NCBI GenBank assembly: GCA_027065775.1
Contig: JAMONN010000165.1
Location: 1 to 34,732 of the forward strand
DNA from: Flavobacteriaceae bacterium
GTDB taxonomy: Bacteria > Bacteroidota > Bacteroidia > Flavobacteriales > Flavobacteriaceae
Direction of reading: 5' to 3'
DNA: 34,732 bases
A model generated the notes under the pieces. It saw nothing but the letters and a program-made list of their open reading frames with translations, did not search any database and was not told the DNA's origin. Position 1 is the stretch's first letter, and each line of letters starts with the position of its first letter. This document shows positions 1 through 7,519 of the stretch, piece after piece. Position numbers and translations under genes: made by a program.

Positions 1-824
1 TAGAAAAAGTAGCGTTAGAAAGTAAACCAAAGTTAATAATTGCTGGAGCATCTGCTTATTGTAGAGATATGGATTTTATACGCTTTAGAAAAATTGCAGA
101 TAAATGTGGTGCATTATTAATGGGAGATATTTCGCATCCTGCAGGTTTAATTGCCAAAGGGATTATGAATGACCCATTGCCTTATTGTCATATAGTTACT
201 ACAACAACTCATAAAACACTACGTGGACCAAGAGGCGGTATGATTATGATGGGTAAAGATTTTGAAAATCCGTTTGGTCTTAAATTAAAAAATGGTAACC
301 TTAAAAAAATGTCTTCTATTTTAAATAGCGCTATTTTTCCAGGAATGCAAGGCGGACCATTAGAGCATATTATTGCTGCTAAAGCGATTGCTTTTGGCGA
401 AGCATTAACCGATGAATTTTTGCATTATCAAGTTCAAGTTAAGAAAAATGCAAAAGTAATGGCTGAAGCATTTGTAAAAAGAGATTATAAATTAATTTCA
501 GGAGGAACAGATAATCATATGATGTTGATTGATTTACGTAATAAAAATATTACAGGTAAACAAGCAGAAAATGCATTAGTTAAAGCAGATATTACGGTTA
601 ATAAAAATATGGTGCCTTTTGATGATAAATCTCCTTTTATAACATCTGGTATTCGTGTTGGTTCTGCCGCAGTTACTACTAGAGGTTTAAAAGAAAAAGA
701 TATGGAAACGATTGTTTCTTTAATAGATGAAGTAATTGTAGATTTTGAAAATGAATCTGTTTTAAAAAAAGTAGGGGGAAAAGTAAAAAAAATGATGAAA
801 GAATTGCCTTTGTTTAAAATGTGA
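1..824 (+). CDS. glyA: Serine hydroxymethyltransferase, 3' part (5' end outside window)
   Basis: PLP enzyme of one-carbon metabolism in the cytoplasm. It interconverts serine plus tetrahydrofolate with glycine plus methylene-tetrahydrofolate. The reading frame is open from base 3 and begins [19 protein letters not shown], so about the first 150 residues lie left of the window and 273 are visible. The SHMT signature [14 protein letters not shown] is present; the PLP-binding lysine codon is at 213-215. Further family blocks are [11 protein letters not shown], the substrate-region [11 protein letters not shown], and [14 protein letters not shown] near the C-terminus. The stop is TGA at 822-824. 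The first ATG in the visible frame (69) is internal, not a start. A hairpin lies about 30 bases downstream. The family assignment is certain from the motifs. Confidence 0.97.
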   Translation, partial: EKVALESKPKLIIAGASAYCRDMDFIRFRKIADKCGALLMGDISHPAGLIAKGIMNDPLPYCHIVTTTTHKTLRGPRGGMIMMGKDFENPFGLKLKNGNLKKMSSILNSAIFPGMQGGPLEHIIAAKAIAFGEALTDEFLHYQVQVKKNAKVMAEAFVKRDYKLISGGTDNHMMLIDLRNKNITGKQAENALVKADITVNKNMVPFDDKSPFITSGIRVGSAAVTTRGLKEKDMETIVSLIDEVIVDFENESVLKKVGGKVKKMMKELPLFKM

Positions 825-854
825 TTTTTTTTTGAATAAAATAAGAATAGTTAA

Positions 855-887
855 AGTGATACGATGACTCAAAGTCATTGTGTCACT
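855..887. repeat. REP-like palindrome, copy 1
   Basis: A 15-bp stem (855-869 with 873-887) pairs throughout apart from two G-U wobbles, and has a 3-nt CAA loop. It is not followed by a T-run, so it is a poor classical terminator. A related palindrome at 1784-1815 shares the GTGATACGATG/CATTGTGTCAC type arms and lies on the other side of the V4R-like gene. This suggests a small interspersed repeat family rather than a gene-specific signal. Confidence 0.6.
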
Positions 888-1071
888 CAATAATAATAAT
901 AATAATATAATCCTTTCATTGTACCTATTTTTTTTTACGTAATTACAATAATCAAGAATGAGTATTTGGGTAAAAGAAAATGAAATTAGAGAAGTACAGT
1001 ATCGCTGTTTTTTTTGTATATTTGTTTTATGGGGAATTTTTTTAAAATATATATGTAGGTTTCAAGTCTTA

Positions 1072-1102
1072 GGAAAGGAGGAATTTTATTCCTTTTCTTT
1101 TT
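1072..1102 (+). terminator. Possible terminator or attenuator hairpin
   Basis: Bases 1072-1079 can pair with 1090-1097 (8 bp, one G-U) around a 10-base loop, and five T follow. It sits 87 bp before the start of the V4R-like gene, so it could end transcription from the left or act as a leader hairpin. The stem is weak and AT-rich, so this is tentative. Confidence 0.3.
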
Positions 1103-1188
1103 GAAAGAATAACACCAATTTTTAACCCTAGAGAAGTTACATTTATTACTTAAAAATTTAAATTTAATAAAAATATAATTTTATAAAT

Positions 1189-1680
1189 ATGGAAGATTTA
1201 ATAAACAAAGAAGAATTTAGTATGCGTGATAAATTAGGAAATTTTAGTAGTATAGTGTGTTTAAGAGCTATAGTTGTAGGTCTAGAAGACGTTTTAGGAG
1301 TTAATGGTGCTAGGGCAAATTTAATTCTTGCTGGTCGTATTCGTGGACGAAATCTTATTAAAGCATTTGATTTAGCTAATACCGATAAACCACTAAATGA
1401 ATGGTCTGCAATAGTAAAAGACGCATTAGGCCATAGAGGAACTCGCTTATGTACTATTTCTAAAGTAGAACAAATTAATGATAGTTTACTGCGTATGTAT
1501 CTTAATGAAACAGTTTGCTCTGCAGGAGAAGAACAAGGGTCTTCACGAGAACTTACATTTACTCTAGGTGTAATGTATGGTATTATTGAAGAAATTACAG
1601 GTAATAAACTTCAAGTAAAGCAAACAGGTTCTGTATTACGAGGGCAGGATTATGATATTATTGATTTTCAAAAAATATAA
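1189..1680 (+). CDS. Small V4R-like (hydrocarbon-binding-like) protein, 163 aa
   Basis: A soluble 163-residue protein without signal peptide or membrane segment. The C-terminal half (about 108-160) has the layout of V4R/4VR small-molecule-binding domains: a cysteine and small-residue motif (TVCSAGEE, 108-115), a helix TFTLGVMYGIIEEITG (about 124-139) and a final strand-glycine motif (VKQTGSVLRGQDYDIIDF). An N-terminal helical part carries GRIRGRNLIKAF (about 49-60). V4R domains occur in bacteriochlorophyll synthesis (BchJ), phenol-type regulators and cyanobacterial stand-alone proteins. I cannot name its ligand. The gene stands alone between glyA and the convergent GNAT-PrmC gene, with a related palindrome on each side. 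The family call is by pattern recognition and is moderate; that this is a real gene is much surer. Confidence 0.6.
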   Translation: MEDLINKEEFSMRDKLGNFSSIVCLRAIVVGLEDVLGVNGARANLILAGRIRGRNLIKAFDLANTDKPLNEWSAIVKDALGHRGTRLCTISKVEQINDSLLRMYLNETVCSAGEEQGSSRELTFTLGVMYGIIEEITGNKLQVKQTGSVLRGQDYDIIDFQKI

Positions 1681-1783
1681 GATTCTCGTACGTTTATAAA
1701 AAAAACAGACCACTTAATTACTTCTTTGTTTAACATATGATTTTAAAACAATAGTTTTAACCATTAAAAGGAATAATAATTAA

Positions 1784-1815
1784 AGCGATACAATGGTTTA
1801 GTACATCGTATTACT
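1784..1815. repeat. REP-like palindrome, copy 2
   Basis: Imperfect stem (1784-1795 with 1804-1815) between two convergent genes. Its arms resemble those of the 855-887 palindrome (GCGATACAATG and CATCGTATTACTC against GTGATACGATG and CATTGTGTCACTC). An AATAAGAATAGT flank lies just left of copy 1 (about 840-851) and just right of copy 2 (1820-1830). Position suggests a shared terminator for both genes, but no clean T-run is seen. Confidence 0.5.
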
Positions 1816-1836
1816 CAAAATAAGAATAGTCCAAAA

Positions 1837-3192
1837 TTAAATTTCACAAAAAATCATTCTATTATTTCCATACATATCTTTTTGAAGTATTATATTTTTA
1901 AACCCTTTTTTTATTAATAAAGCAACAGTTTCATCACCTAAATATTGATTGATTTCAAAATAGAGTTTTCCGTTTTTTTTTAGGTGTTTTAAAGCAAAAT
2001 CAGCAATTTTATCATAGAATAATAACGGATTATCATCTTTTACAAATAATGCTAAATGTGGTTCGTTATCTAAAACATTTTTAGCGATTTCTTGTTTTTC
2101 CAAATCTCTAACATATGGTGGATTACTTACAATAACGTCGAATTTTGAATTTTCTTCCAAAATTTTGGAGTTGAATTTTAAATTCAAAATATCGTTTAAG
2201 ATAAAATCTATGGTAACTTTATTATTGACAGCATTTTTTTTTGCGATTTGTAATGCTTTTTCAGAAATATCTAAAGCAGATATTTTTGCATTTTTTAGGT
2301 TTTTTGCCAATGAAATTGCAATACAACCAGAACCTGTGCCAATGTCTAAAAGAGTAATTTTTTTTGAATTTAATTTATAATCGTTTAGAATTTTTTGTAC
2401 CAATTCTTCTGTTTCAGGTCTTGGAATTAAGACGTTTTTATCCACCAAAAAAGGCAAACCAAAAAATTCGGTTTCTTCTATAATATATTGAATCGGTTTT
2501 TGGTTAATTAAATCTATTATTGCGTTTTCAAATTTAGTTTTGTCTACTAATAAATCAGGATTTAATATAATATCAACTCGTTTTAGATTAAAATAAAATT
2601 CCGTTAGAATAGCATAGAAACTATCTATTTCGGTTTGTGGATATAAACCTTCTAATTTAATTTTTAAAGTTGTTTTTAACTCTTTAACTGTCACTTTATT
2701 ATTAATTTTTAAATTTTTAAGAAACCATACGTTGCAAGCAGTGTGCGAAGTGTTTCCTAAAGATTTTGTGATTAGTTTAAAATCATTTTTTTTATATAAA
2801 TTAATTGCGGATTTCATTTGCGGAAAAGTTTCTAAATAGCATTTTTCAAAATATTTCGTAGCAAATACAAGACATTTTTTTAATAATGTTTCTCCGATTT
2901 TTAAACCTCTTGCTTCCGATAAAATGTACATTTTTTGCAACTCACAAATCGTGTTTTCGGCACCTTTTAATTGATGAATACCACAACCACCAACAATTTC
3001 ATTATTTATTAATGCTATATAATAAACCGATTTTTCAGTTTGATATGCCTCATACATTGCATCGGTTTCTTTGTCATAAAATGCAGTGCCTTTTTTGTTC
3101 GCATTTAATTCCGTTAAAACGGATTTAATAATTTTTGATATAGATTTATTATCTGATTTAATAATCTCTCTAAATTCTATATTTTCATTCAT
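1837..3192 (-). CDS. prmC: GNAT acetyltransferase - PrmC fusion (release factor glutamine N5-methyltransferase)
   Basis: Two enzymes in one 451-residue chain. Residues 1-160 form a GNAT N-acetyltransferase with the acetyl-CoA loop ARGLKIGETLLKK (94-106) and a typical NLYKKNDFK end (131-139). Residues 166-451 are a complete PrmC/HemK methyltransferase: an N-terminal substrate helix domain (ELKTTLKIKLEGLY onward, from 171), LIPRPETEELV (255-265), SAM motif DIGTGSGCIAISLA (283-296) and catalytic NPPY (357-360). PrmC methylates the glutamine of the GGQ motif of peptide release factors. PrmC alone is usually about 280 residues. There is no methionine at the domain border, so the fusion is not a missed start. 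The GNAT substrate is unknown. It is divergent from the lipoprotein gene, with only 36 bp between starts. Confidence 0.93.
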   Translation of the reverse strand: MNENIEFREIIKSDNKSISKIIKSVLTELNANKKGTAFYDKETDAMYEAYQTEKSVYYIALINNEIVGGCGIHQLKGAENTICELQKMYILSEARGLKIGETLLKKCLVFATKYFEKCYLETFPQMKSAINLYKKNDFKLITKSLGNTSHTACNVWFLKNLKINNKVTVKELKTTLKIKLEGLYPQTEIDSFYAILTEFYFNLKRVDIILNPDLLVDKTKFENAIIDLINQKPIQYIIEETEFFGLPFLVDKNVLIPRPETEELVQKILNDYKLNSKKITLLDIGTGSGCIAISLAKNLKNAKISALDISEKALQIAKKNAVNNKVTIDFILNDILNLKFNSKILEENSKFDVIVSNPPYVRDLEKQEIAKNVLDNEPHLALFVKDDNPLLFYDKIADFALKHLKKNGKLYFEINQYLGDETVALLIKKGFKNIILQKDMYGNNRMIFCEI

Positions 3193-3228
3193 TTGTTTTA
3201 GTACTTTTGCGATGTAAAATTACTAAGA

Positions 3229-3696
3229 ATGAAATTAAGAAGTTTAATAGTTGTCAGTTTATTTTTTATACTTTCTTGTAAAGTAACCGAAAAACCAGAG
3301 TTTATAAATATTAACGGTTTAAAAATAAAACATAGTACAGCAAAAGAAGTTGAAATACAGGCGAATGCACACTTTTTAAATAAAAATAGTGTAGGAGGAA
3401 AGTTGCAAATAAATAAGATAAAAGTTTTTGTGGATAGTATTTTTATTGCAACAATAGACTCCAAAATTTTTGACGTGCCTAAAGAGGAAGCATTTACAAT
3501 TCCGTTAACGGTTAATATACCGTATGATAAAGTTTTTAAAAACAATAAAAAAGATTTGCTTAATAATATTATGAATATGTTGCTTCGCAAGAAAATTTTA
3601 GTGCAATTTAAAGGTGGTATTCGTTATAAATTGGGTGATTTTTATTACGATTATGAGTTAGATTATACGGATAATATTTCCATTCAAATAAAATAA
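3229..3696 (+). CDS. Small lipoprotein, LEA type 2-like
   Basis: A 155-residue protein with a lipoprotein signal: a basic start (MKLR), a hydrophobic stretch and lipobox FILSC with the lipidated cysteine at residue 17. The mature part is a short beta-rich domain resembling late-embryogenesis-abundant type 2 (LEA14-like) domains. It has the repeated pattern of a hydrophobic strand, ANAHFLNKNSVGGKLQINKIKVFVD (about 46-70), and a middle IPLTVNIPYDKVF (about 90-102). No catalytic motif is seen. It starts the run lipoprotein-HAD-EamA-YigZ, whose genes are spaced by -4 to +1 bases, so they are probably co-transcribed. A TACTTTTG sequence (3202-3209) could be its -7 box, but no good -33 box is visible. 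Confidence 0.7.
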   Translation: MKLRSLIVVSLFFILSCKVTEKPEFININGLKIKHSTAKEVEIQANAHFLNKNSVGGKLQINKIKVFVDSIFIATIDSKIFDVPKEEAFTIPLTVNIPYDKVFKNNKKDLLNNIMNMLLRKKILVQFKGGIRYKLGDFYYDYELDYTDNISIQIK

Positions 3697-3697
3697 A

Positions 3698-4300
3698 ATG
3701 ATTAAAAATTATATTTTTGATTTTGGAGATGTTCTTATAAATTTAGATAAAAGTGCTACAGCAAAGGAATTACAAAAATTAGGAGCAGTTGATTTTACTA
3801 CTGAAATGTCAGAAAAAAACCAATTGTATGAAAAAGGATTAATTACTACGGAAGTATTTATTGATTTTTATCAAACAAAATTCACCAAAACTTCTAGAGA
3901 AGAATTAAAAAATGCTTGGAATAAAATATTGTTAGATTTCCCGTTATATCGTTTAGAGTTCATCGAAAAATTTTCTAAAAAAAACCGTTGCTTTCTATTA
4001 AGTAATATTAATGAAATGCATTTAGATTTTATTAAAAACCAATTAGGAAATTCTTTTTATAATCGCTTTTATAATTGTTTTGAAAAGGTATACTATACAC
4101 ATGAAATTAATCTTAGAAAACCAGATACTGAAATTTTCGAATTTGTTTTAAGAGATAAAAATTTAATAGCAAATGAATGTTTTTTTATAGATGACACTAA
4201 AGAAAATACAGATATTGCCAGTAAATTAGGTTTTAAATGTTGGAATATAAATCCAAATGCAGAAGATATTATTCATTTAAAAAACAATTTAATCAGATGA
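3698..4300 (+). CDS. HAD-IA family phosphatase, YihX-like
   Basis: A 200-residue haloacid dehalogenase hydrolase that begins one base after the previous stop. Motif I is IFDFGDVL with nucleophile Asp8. The usual second Asp (residue 10) is Gly, as in the YihX (alpha-glucose-1-phosphatase) branch, which reads FDLGNV. Motif II is LLSNIN (Ser102), motif III Lys is in LRKPDTEIF (Lys141), and motif IV is FFIDDTKENTDIA (Asp165/Asp166). The cap is the small helical C1 type between motifs I and II. A sugar-phosphate substrate is plausible from the resemblance to YihX but is not shown by the sequence. The stop codon overlaps the next ATG (ATGA at 4297-4300). Confidence 0.85.
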   Translation: MIKNYIFDFGDVLINLDKSATAKELQKLGAVDFTTEMSEKNQLYEKGLITTEVFIDFYQTKFTKTSREELKNAWNKILLDFPLYRLEFIEKFSKKNRCFLLSNINEMHLDFIKNQLGNSFYNRFYNCFEKVYYTHEINLRKPDTEIFEFVLRDKNLIANECFFIDDTKENTDIASKLGFKCWNINPNAEDIIHLKNNLIR

Positions 4301-5160
4301 TTTACATCGTTTTAAGTATATGTATTAATGCGTTAATATTTGTTATCTTTAAATTATTTTCTAAATATCGTGTAGATACATTTCAAGCAATAGTTTTTAA
4401 TTATATTTTTGCTTTTATAGTTGCATTATTTCAAAACACATCAGATTTTAGTATCACAGATGTGCCTAATAAACCTTGGTTTTTTGTAATTTTGATTTTA
4501 GGTTTTTTGTTTATTACTTTATTTAATGTAGTTGCTAAAACAATTCAAAAAATGGGATTTTCGGTAGTTGCCGTGTCTAGTAAAATGAGTGTAATTATAC
4601 CCATAATATTTGGTGTAATTATATATAATGAAAAAACTGGAACCCTAAAATTAATAGGTATTTTATTAGCTTTAATTGCCGTTTTTTTATCTTCGGTAAA
4701 GAAAAATAATAACTTTGATAAAAATTATATTTATTTACCGATACTTTTATTTTTTGGTTCAGGAATTTTAGATACTTTATTAAAATATTTTGAAACAAAC
4801 TATGTAGCAAAAAATGAACTTAGTTTGTATACAGGTTCTATTTTTTTAGTAGCAGGTATTATTGGATTTATAGTAATTATTTTTAAGTTAATTAAAAAAC
4901 AAACCAAGTTGGCAGTTAAAAATATAGTGGCAGGTATTGTTTTAGGTGTTCCAAACTATTTTTCTATTTATTTTTTACTAAAAGCTTTATCTATTAATGA
5001 AATGGATAGTTCAACAGTATTTACCATTAATAATGTTGGTATTGTATTGCTTTCCACATTAGTTGGATTGCTTTTATTCAAAGAAAAACTATCAAGACTA
5101 AATTATTTTGGAATAATAATTTCCATAATTGCAATTTTATTGATAACTTTATCTTCATAA
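4297..5160 (+). CDS. EamA/DMT-superfamily membrane transporter
   Basis: A 287-residue integral membrane protein with about ten hydrophobic helices arranged as two EamA halves. The second half starts around the FFGSGILDTLLKYF region and ends GIIISIIAILLITL. DMT transporters export small metabolites; the substrate cannot be read from sequence. I take ATG 4297 as start. It overlaps the upstream stop as ATGA and gives a protein beginning with the first membrane helix (MIYIVLSICINALIF). An in-frame ATG at 4237 would lie inside the HAD gene and add a polar 20-residue extension. The downstream gene starts on the base after its stop. Confidence 0.85.
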   Translation: MIYIVLSICINALIFVIFKLFSKYRVDTFQAIVFNYIFAFIVALFQNTSDFSITDVPNKPWFFVILILGFLFITLFNVVAKTIQKMGFSVVAVSSKMSVIIPIIFGVIIYNEKTGTLKLIGILLALIAVFLSSVKKNNNFDKNYIYLPILLFFGSGILDTLLKYFETNYVAKNELSLYTGSIFLVAGIIGFIVIIFKLIKKQTKLAVKNIVAGIVLGVPNYFSIYFLLKALSINEMDSSTVFTINNVGIVLLSTLVGLLLFKEKLSRLNYFGIIISIIAILLITLSS

Positions 5161-5775
5161 ATGGAAAAAGAAAAAAGTACCTATTTAACAATTTCAAAAC
5201 CTTCTGTTGGTGAAATTTACAAAGAGAAAAGCAGTAAATTTATTGGTTATGCGTTTCCTGTAATTTCAGGAAATGAAATTAAAGAGGCAATAAATAAAGT
5301 TAAAAAAGAGCATTCTAAAGCAAGGCATTGGTGTTACGCATGGCAATTGGGTATTGATAAAATTGCATACAGAGCAAACGATGATGGCGAACCAAATAAT
5401 AGTGCGGGAAAACCTATTTATGGACAAATATTATCTAAAGAGTTAACTAACATTCTAATTGTTGTAGTTAGATATTATGGTGGTACAAAATTAGGTGTTG
5501 GTGGTTTAATTTCGGCATATAAACTTGCAGCAAATTATTCCTTAGAGAAGGCAAAAATCATAGAAAAAATTGTTAAAATAGAATTAGACATTGTTTTTGA
5601 ATATAAAGATATAAATATTGTTATGCGATTAATTAATAAACATAATATTGAAATTATTGATAAACAAATGCATTTAAATTGTAATTATAAAATAGGGGTA
5701 GATAAATCAATTTATCAAGAGGTAATTAACCAAATTAATACCTTAAGGAGCATAAAAATTAATAAAAATGAGTAG
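5161..5775 (+). CDS. yigZ: YigZ/IMPACT (UPF0029) family protein
   Basis: A 204-residue member of the YigZ/IMPACT family. The N-terminal domain carries the family motifs ARHWCYAW (around residue 54-61), DDGEPNNSAGKPI (about 75-87) and VVVRYYGGTKLGVGGL (about 102-117). A DUF1949-type ferredoxin-like domain follows (about 140-200). Eukaryotic IMPACT regulates the Gcn2 kinase; the bacterial role is unclear. It is the last gene of the 3229-5775 run. Its last codons and the 20 or so bases after the stop are a diverged copy of the sequence just upstream of lytTR at 16024-16116. Confidence 0.93.
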   Translation: MEKEKSTYLTISKPSVGEIYKEKSSKFIGYAFPVISGNEIKEAINKVKKEHSKARHWCYAWQLGIDKIAYRANDDGEPNNSAGKPIYGQILSKELTNILIVVVRYYGGTKLGVGGLISAYKLAANYSLEKAKIIEKIVKIELDIVFEYKDINIVMRLINKHNIEIIDKQMHLNCNYKIGVDKSIYQEVINQINTLRSIKINKNE

Positions 5776-5792
5776 TTTTTAAGATTAAATTA
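5698..5792 (+). repeat. Left copy of duplicated yigZ/lytTR junction
   Basis: This covers the last yigZ codons (DKSIYQEVINQINTLR), an ATG at 5768 aligning with the lytTR start, and the block AAGATTAAATTA (5781-5792). The same block lies at codons 6-9 of lytTR (16105-16116). After it the sequence reads a stop in the lytTR frame and similarity fades, so this is a dead lytTR 5' end. It forms a direct repeat with 16024-16116. Confidence 0.7.
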
Positions 5793-5966
5793 TCATGATA
5801 TATAATAAGGAGTACTTTATTTTTTTATTAAACCTCTTTAGAATATAATATTGTTACGTAAAAAAAAACTATTTATATAACCGATATATAACCGATTCAC
5901 ATTTTAAAACTCGAAACTCAAAAAAAACTTTTGTATTTATTTTAGATAATTTAAAATAAAAGTAGG

Positions 5967-5996
5967 TTGTTTTTAAAGTATATTGTTATATCTTTG
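5967..5996 (+). promoter_or_regulatory. Bacteroidetes-type promoter of the T9SS protein gene
   Basis: TTG at 5967-5969, a 19-base spacer, then TATCTTTG at 5989-5996. This matches the Bacteroidetes primary sigma consensus TTG-N17-19-TAnnTTTG. The expected transcript start is near 6003, giving a leader of about 30 bases before ATG 6035. Confidence 0.7.
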
Positions 5997-6034
5997 TAAC
6001 TTAAACTATATATTAATTTTTAAATTTATTTATT

Positions 6035-6928
6035 ATGAAAAAAACTTTACTTTTATTAGTTGCTTTTGCAACAATTTCTTTAACAGCACAAGTTACTATT
6101 TTTGAAGATGATTTCGAATCGTACGATGACTTTATTATCGAAAACATTGGAGATTGGACTCAAATTGATGTTGATTTGTCAGCTACTTATGGTGCTAATG
6201 ATGTTGATTTTGCAAACGAAGAATATGTTGGTACAGGAATTATTTTTAACGCTTCTGCTGGTACACCAGATGTAAGTGATGGTGTTTGGGCTTCATATGG
6301 AGGAGCGAAAGGGTTATACTTTATTGCTGCAACAAGTTTGCTTAATGATGATTATTTTATTTCACCACAAATTGATTTAACAGGCGCAGCAGGTTCTTCT
6401 GTTTCTTTTTGGTCAAAATCACTTACTGATCAGTATGGATTAGAACGATTTGAAGTTTTAGTTTCTACTGCAGGCAATACAGATGTTGCTGACTTTACTT
6501 TGGTAAGTGCAGGAGAATTAATGTCTCCAATTGATTATACAGAAACAATAATTGATTTATCTGCTTACGATGGTCAACAAGTTTATATTGCATTAAGATA
6601 TAAAGCGCAAGATTCTTTTGTTTGGCAAGTTGATGATTTTAAAGTTGTAGCAGATAGTGTTGCTGCAGTAGATGATAACATTTTAGCTTCTTCAGTAAAT
6701 ATTTATCCAACTACTGCTGATGCTCAAATTACAATTAACAACAGAAGTGCTATTTCTTTAAATACTGCTTCAATTTATGATGTTAATGGTCGTTTAATTG
6801 CACAGTATGACTTAAACGGTTTAGTTGGTGAAAAATCAATTAACGTTTCTAACATTAGTTCTGGTTTATACTTTGTAGAATTAGCTTCTGACAATGGTAA
6901 AGCAGTTAAAAAAATGATTAAGAAATAA
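6035..6928 (+). CDS. Secreted T9SS protein with choice-of-anchor J-like domain
   Basis: A 297-residue exported protein. Residues 1-19 are a signal peptide (MKKTLLLLVAFATISLTAQ). Residues 21-206 form one beta-sandwich of the cleaved-adhesin/choice-of-anchor J type: FEDDFESYDDF at its start, DYFISPQIDL (106-115), SVSFWSKS (122-129), and VDDFKVV at the end. Residues 219-297 form a type A T9SS sorting domain (VNIYPTTADAQITI, IYDVNGRLI, ISSGLYFVEL, final KKMIKK). The protein is therefore expected to cross the outer membrane by T9SS and be anchored or released at the cell surface. It has its own promoter and a strong terminator. It is the first intact gene inside the segment flanked by the yigZ/lytTR repeats. 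Confidence 0.88.
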   Translation: MKKTLLLLVAFATISLTAQVTIFEDDFESYDDFIIENIGDWTQIDVDLSATYGANDVDFANEEYVGTGIIFNASAGTPDVSDGVWASYGGAKGLYFIAATSLLNDDYFISPQIDLTGAAGSSVSFWSKSLTDQYGLERFEVLVSTAGNTDVADFTLVSAGELMSPIDYTETIIDLSAYDGQQVYIALRYKAQDSFVWQVDDFKVVADSVAAVDDNILASSVNIYPTTADAQITINNRSAISLNTASIYDVNGRLIAQYDLNGLVGEKSINVSNISSGLYFVELASDNGKAVKKMIKK

Positions 6929-6950
6929 TTTAATATTCTTATAAATTTAA

Positions 6951-6983
6951 AATCCTTGAAGTTTTCTTCAAGGATTTTTTTTT
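6951..6983 (+). terminator. Rho-independent terminator
   Basis: A perfect 11-bp stem (6951-6961 with 6966-6976) with a TTTT loop is followed directly by seven T (6977-6983). It is placed 23 bases after the T9SS protein gene. Confidence 0.88.
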
Positions 6984-7115
6984 GTAATGTAAATCAAAAA
7001 AAACAAATTTTTAGTCATATTTAAAATATGACTAGTTTAATATTACGTTCTTATTTTCAGAACAATACTATTTTATTTAAAAGTTTATAATATTTGAACC
7101 TTTACTAAACAAAGA

Positions 7116-7421
7116 TTATAAAATTTCTTTTAACTCTGTAAAATCACTAATTACCATATCTGCATTTTTTAAACTTTGCATTTCAGAAAATTCACTTCTA
7201 AAACCAATACAGTAGATATTTGCTCTGTTTGCAGCTAAAATACCATTATCGGAATCTTCAATTACAATGCATTTATTTTTAGGAATGTTTGCTAATTTGG
7301 CAGCATTTTCAAAAATTTCAGGATGTGGTTTAGACTCTTTTAAATCTGCGCCACTTAATTTACCAATAAAGTATTTGTCTAAATTAAATCTATTAAAATG
7401 TTTATCGGTGAATATATGCAT
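7116..7421 (-). pseudogene. 5'-truncated HAD (beta-phosphoglucomutase-like) hydrolase
   Basis: The open frame of 101 residues matches only the C-terminal half of a HAD-IA sugar-phosphatase or beta-phosphoglucomutase-like enzyme. It has the motif III lysine in ESKPHPEIF and motif IV VIEDSDNGILAA, and then the usual GLxAANRANIYCIGF-type end. Motif I (DxDG), the cap and motif II, about 100 residues, are missing. In the same frame a TAG stop lies four codons upstream of the ATG, and the next 90 bp hold the promoter of the divergent hydrolase. Without the nucleophile it cannot be a working HAD enzyme. It is most simply read as a remnant left by a deletion or insertion. Confidence 0.8.
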
Positions 7422-7469
7422 GTTTTTACTTAACTAATGTTTTAATATCGATTTAATTAAATATTTGAC

Positions 7470-7499
7470 TTTGTTAGACTCAAAATTAGTTTATTTTTG
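7470..7499 (+). promoter_or_regulatory. Bacteroidetes-type promoter of the alpha/beta hydrolase
   Basis: TTTG at 7470-7473, an 18-base spacer and TATTTTTG at 7492-7499. The start codon follows at 7520, so the leader would be about 15 bases. Confidence 0.7.
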
Positions 7500-7519
7500 T
7501 TGAATCCATTTTAATTCTT

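Larger units (their letters stand above)
825..1188. other. 364-bp intergenic region glyA / V4R-like gene
   Basis: No coding sequence that I can support. From left to right it holds a palindromic hairpin (855-887), a run of TAA/AAT triplets (about 889-908), a possible -7 element TATATTTG at 1017-1024 without a convincing -33 box, and a terminator- or attenuator-like stem-loop at 1072-1102. The GGAAAGGAGG-like stretch at 1072-1081 resembles a Shine-Dalgarno sequence but no start codon follows at a usable distance. Confidence 0.6.

Noticed and set aside
825-1188. Riboswitch or tRNA in the gap after glyA
   Set aside because: No cloverleaf, no conserved glycine-, THF- or SAM-type core was found by eye; only short hairpins are seen.
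3198-3590. Minus-strand frame opposite the lipoprotein gene
   Set aside because: It overlaps the lipoprotein gene and the intergenic space, lacks a family pattern, and the plus-strand gene has a clear lipobox.
4237-4296. Longer start for the EamA transporter at 4237
   Set aside because: It would overlap the HAD gene by 64 bases and add a polar N-terminus. ATG 4297 gives an ATGA overlap and begins with the first membrane helix.
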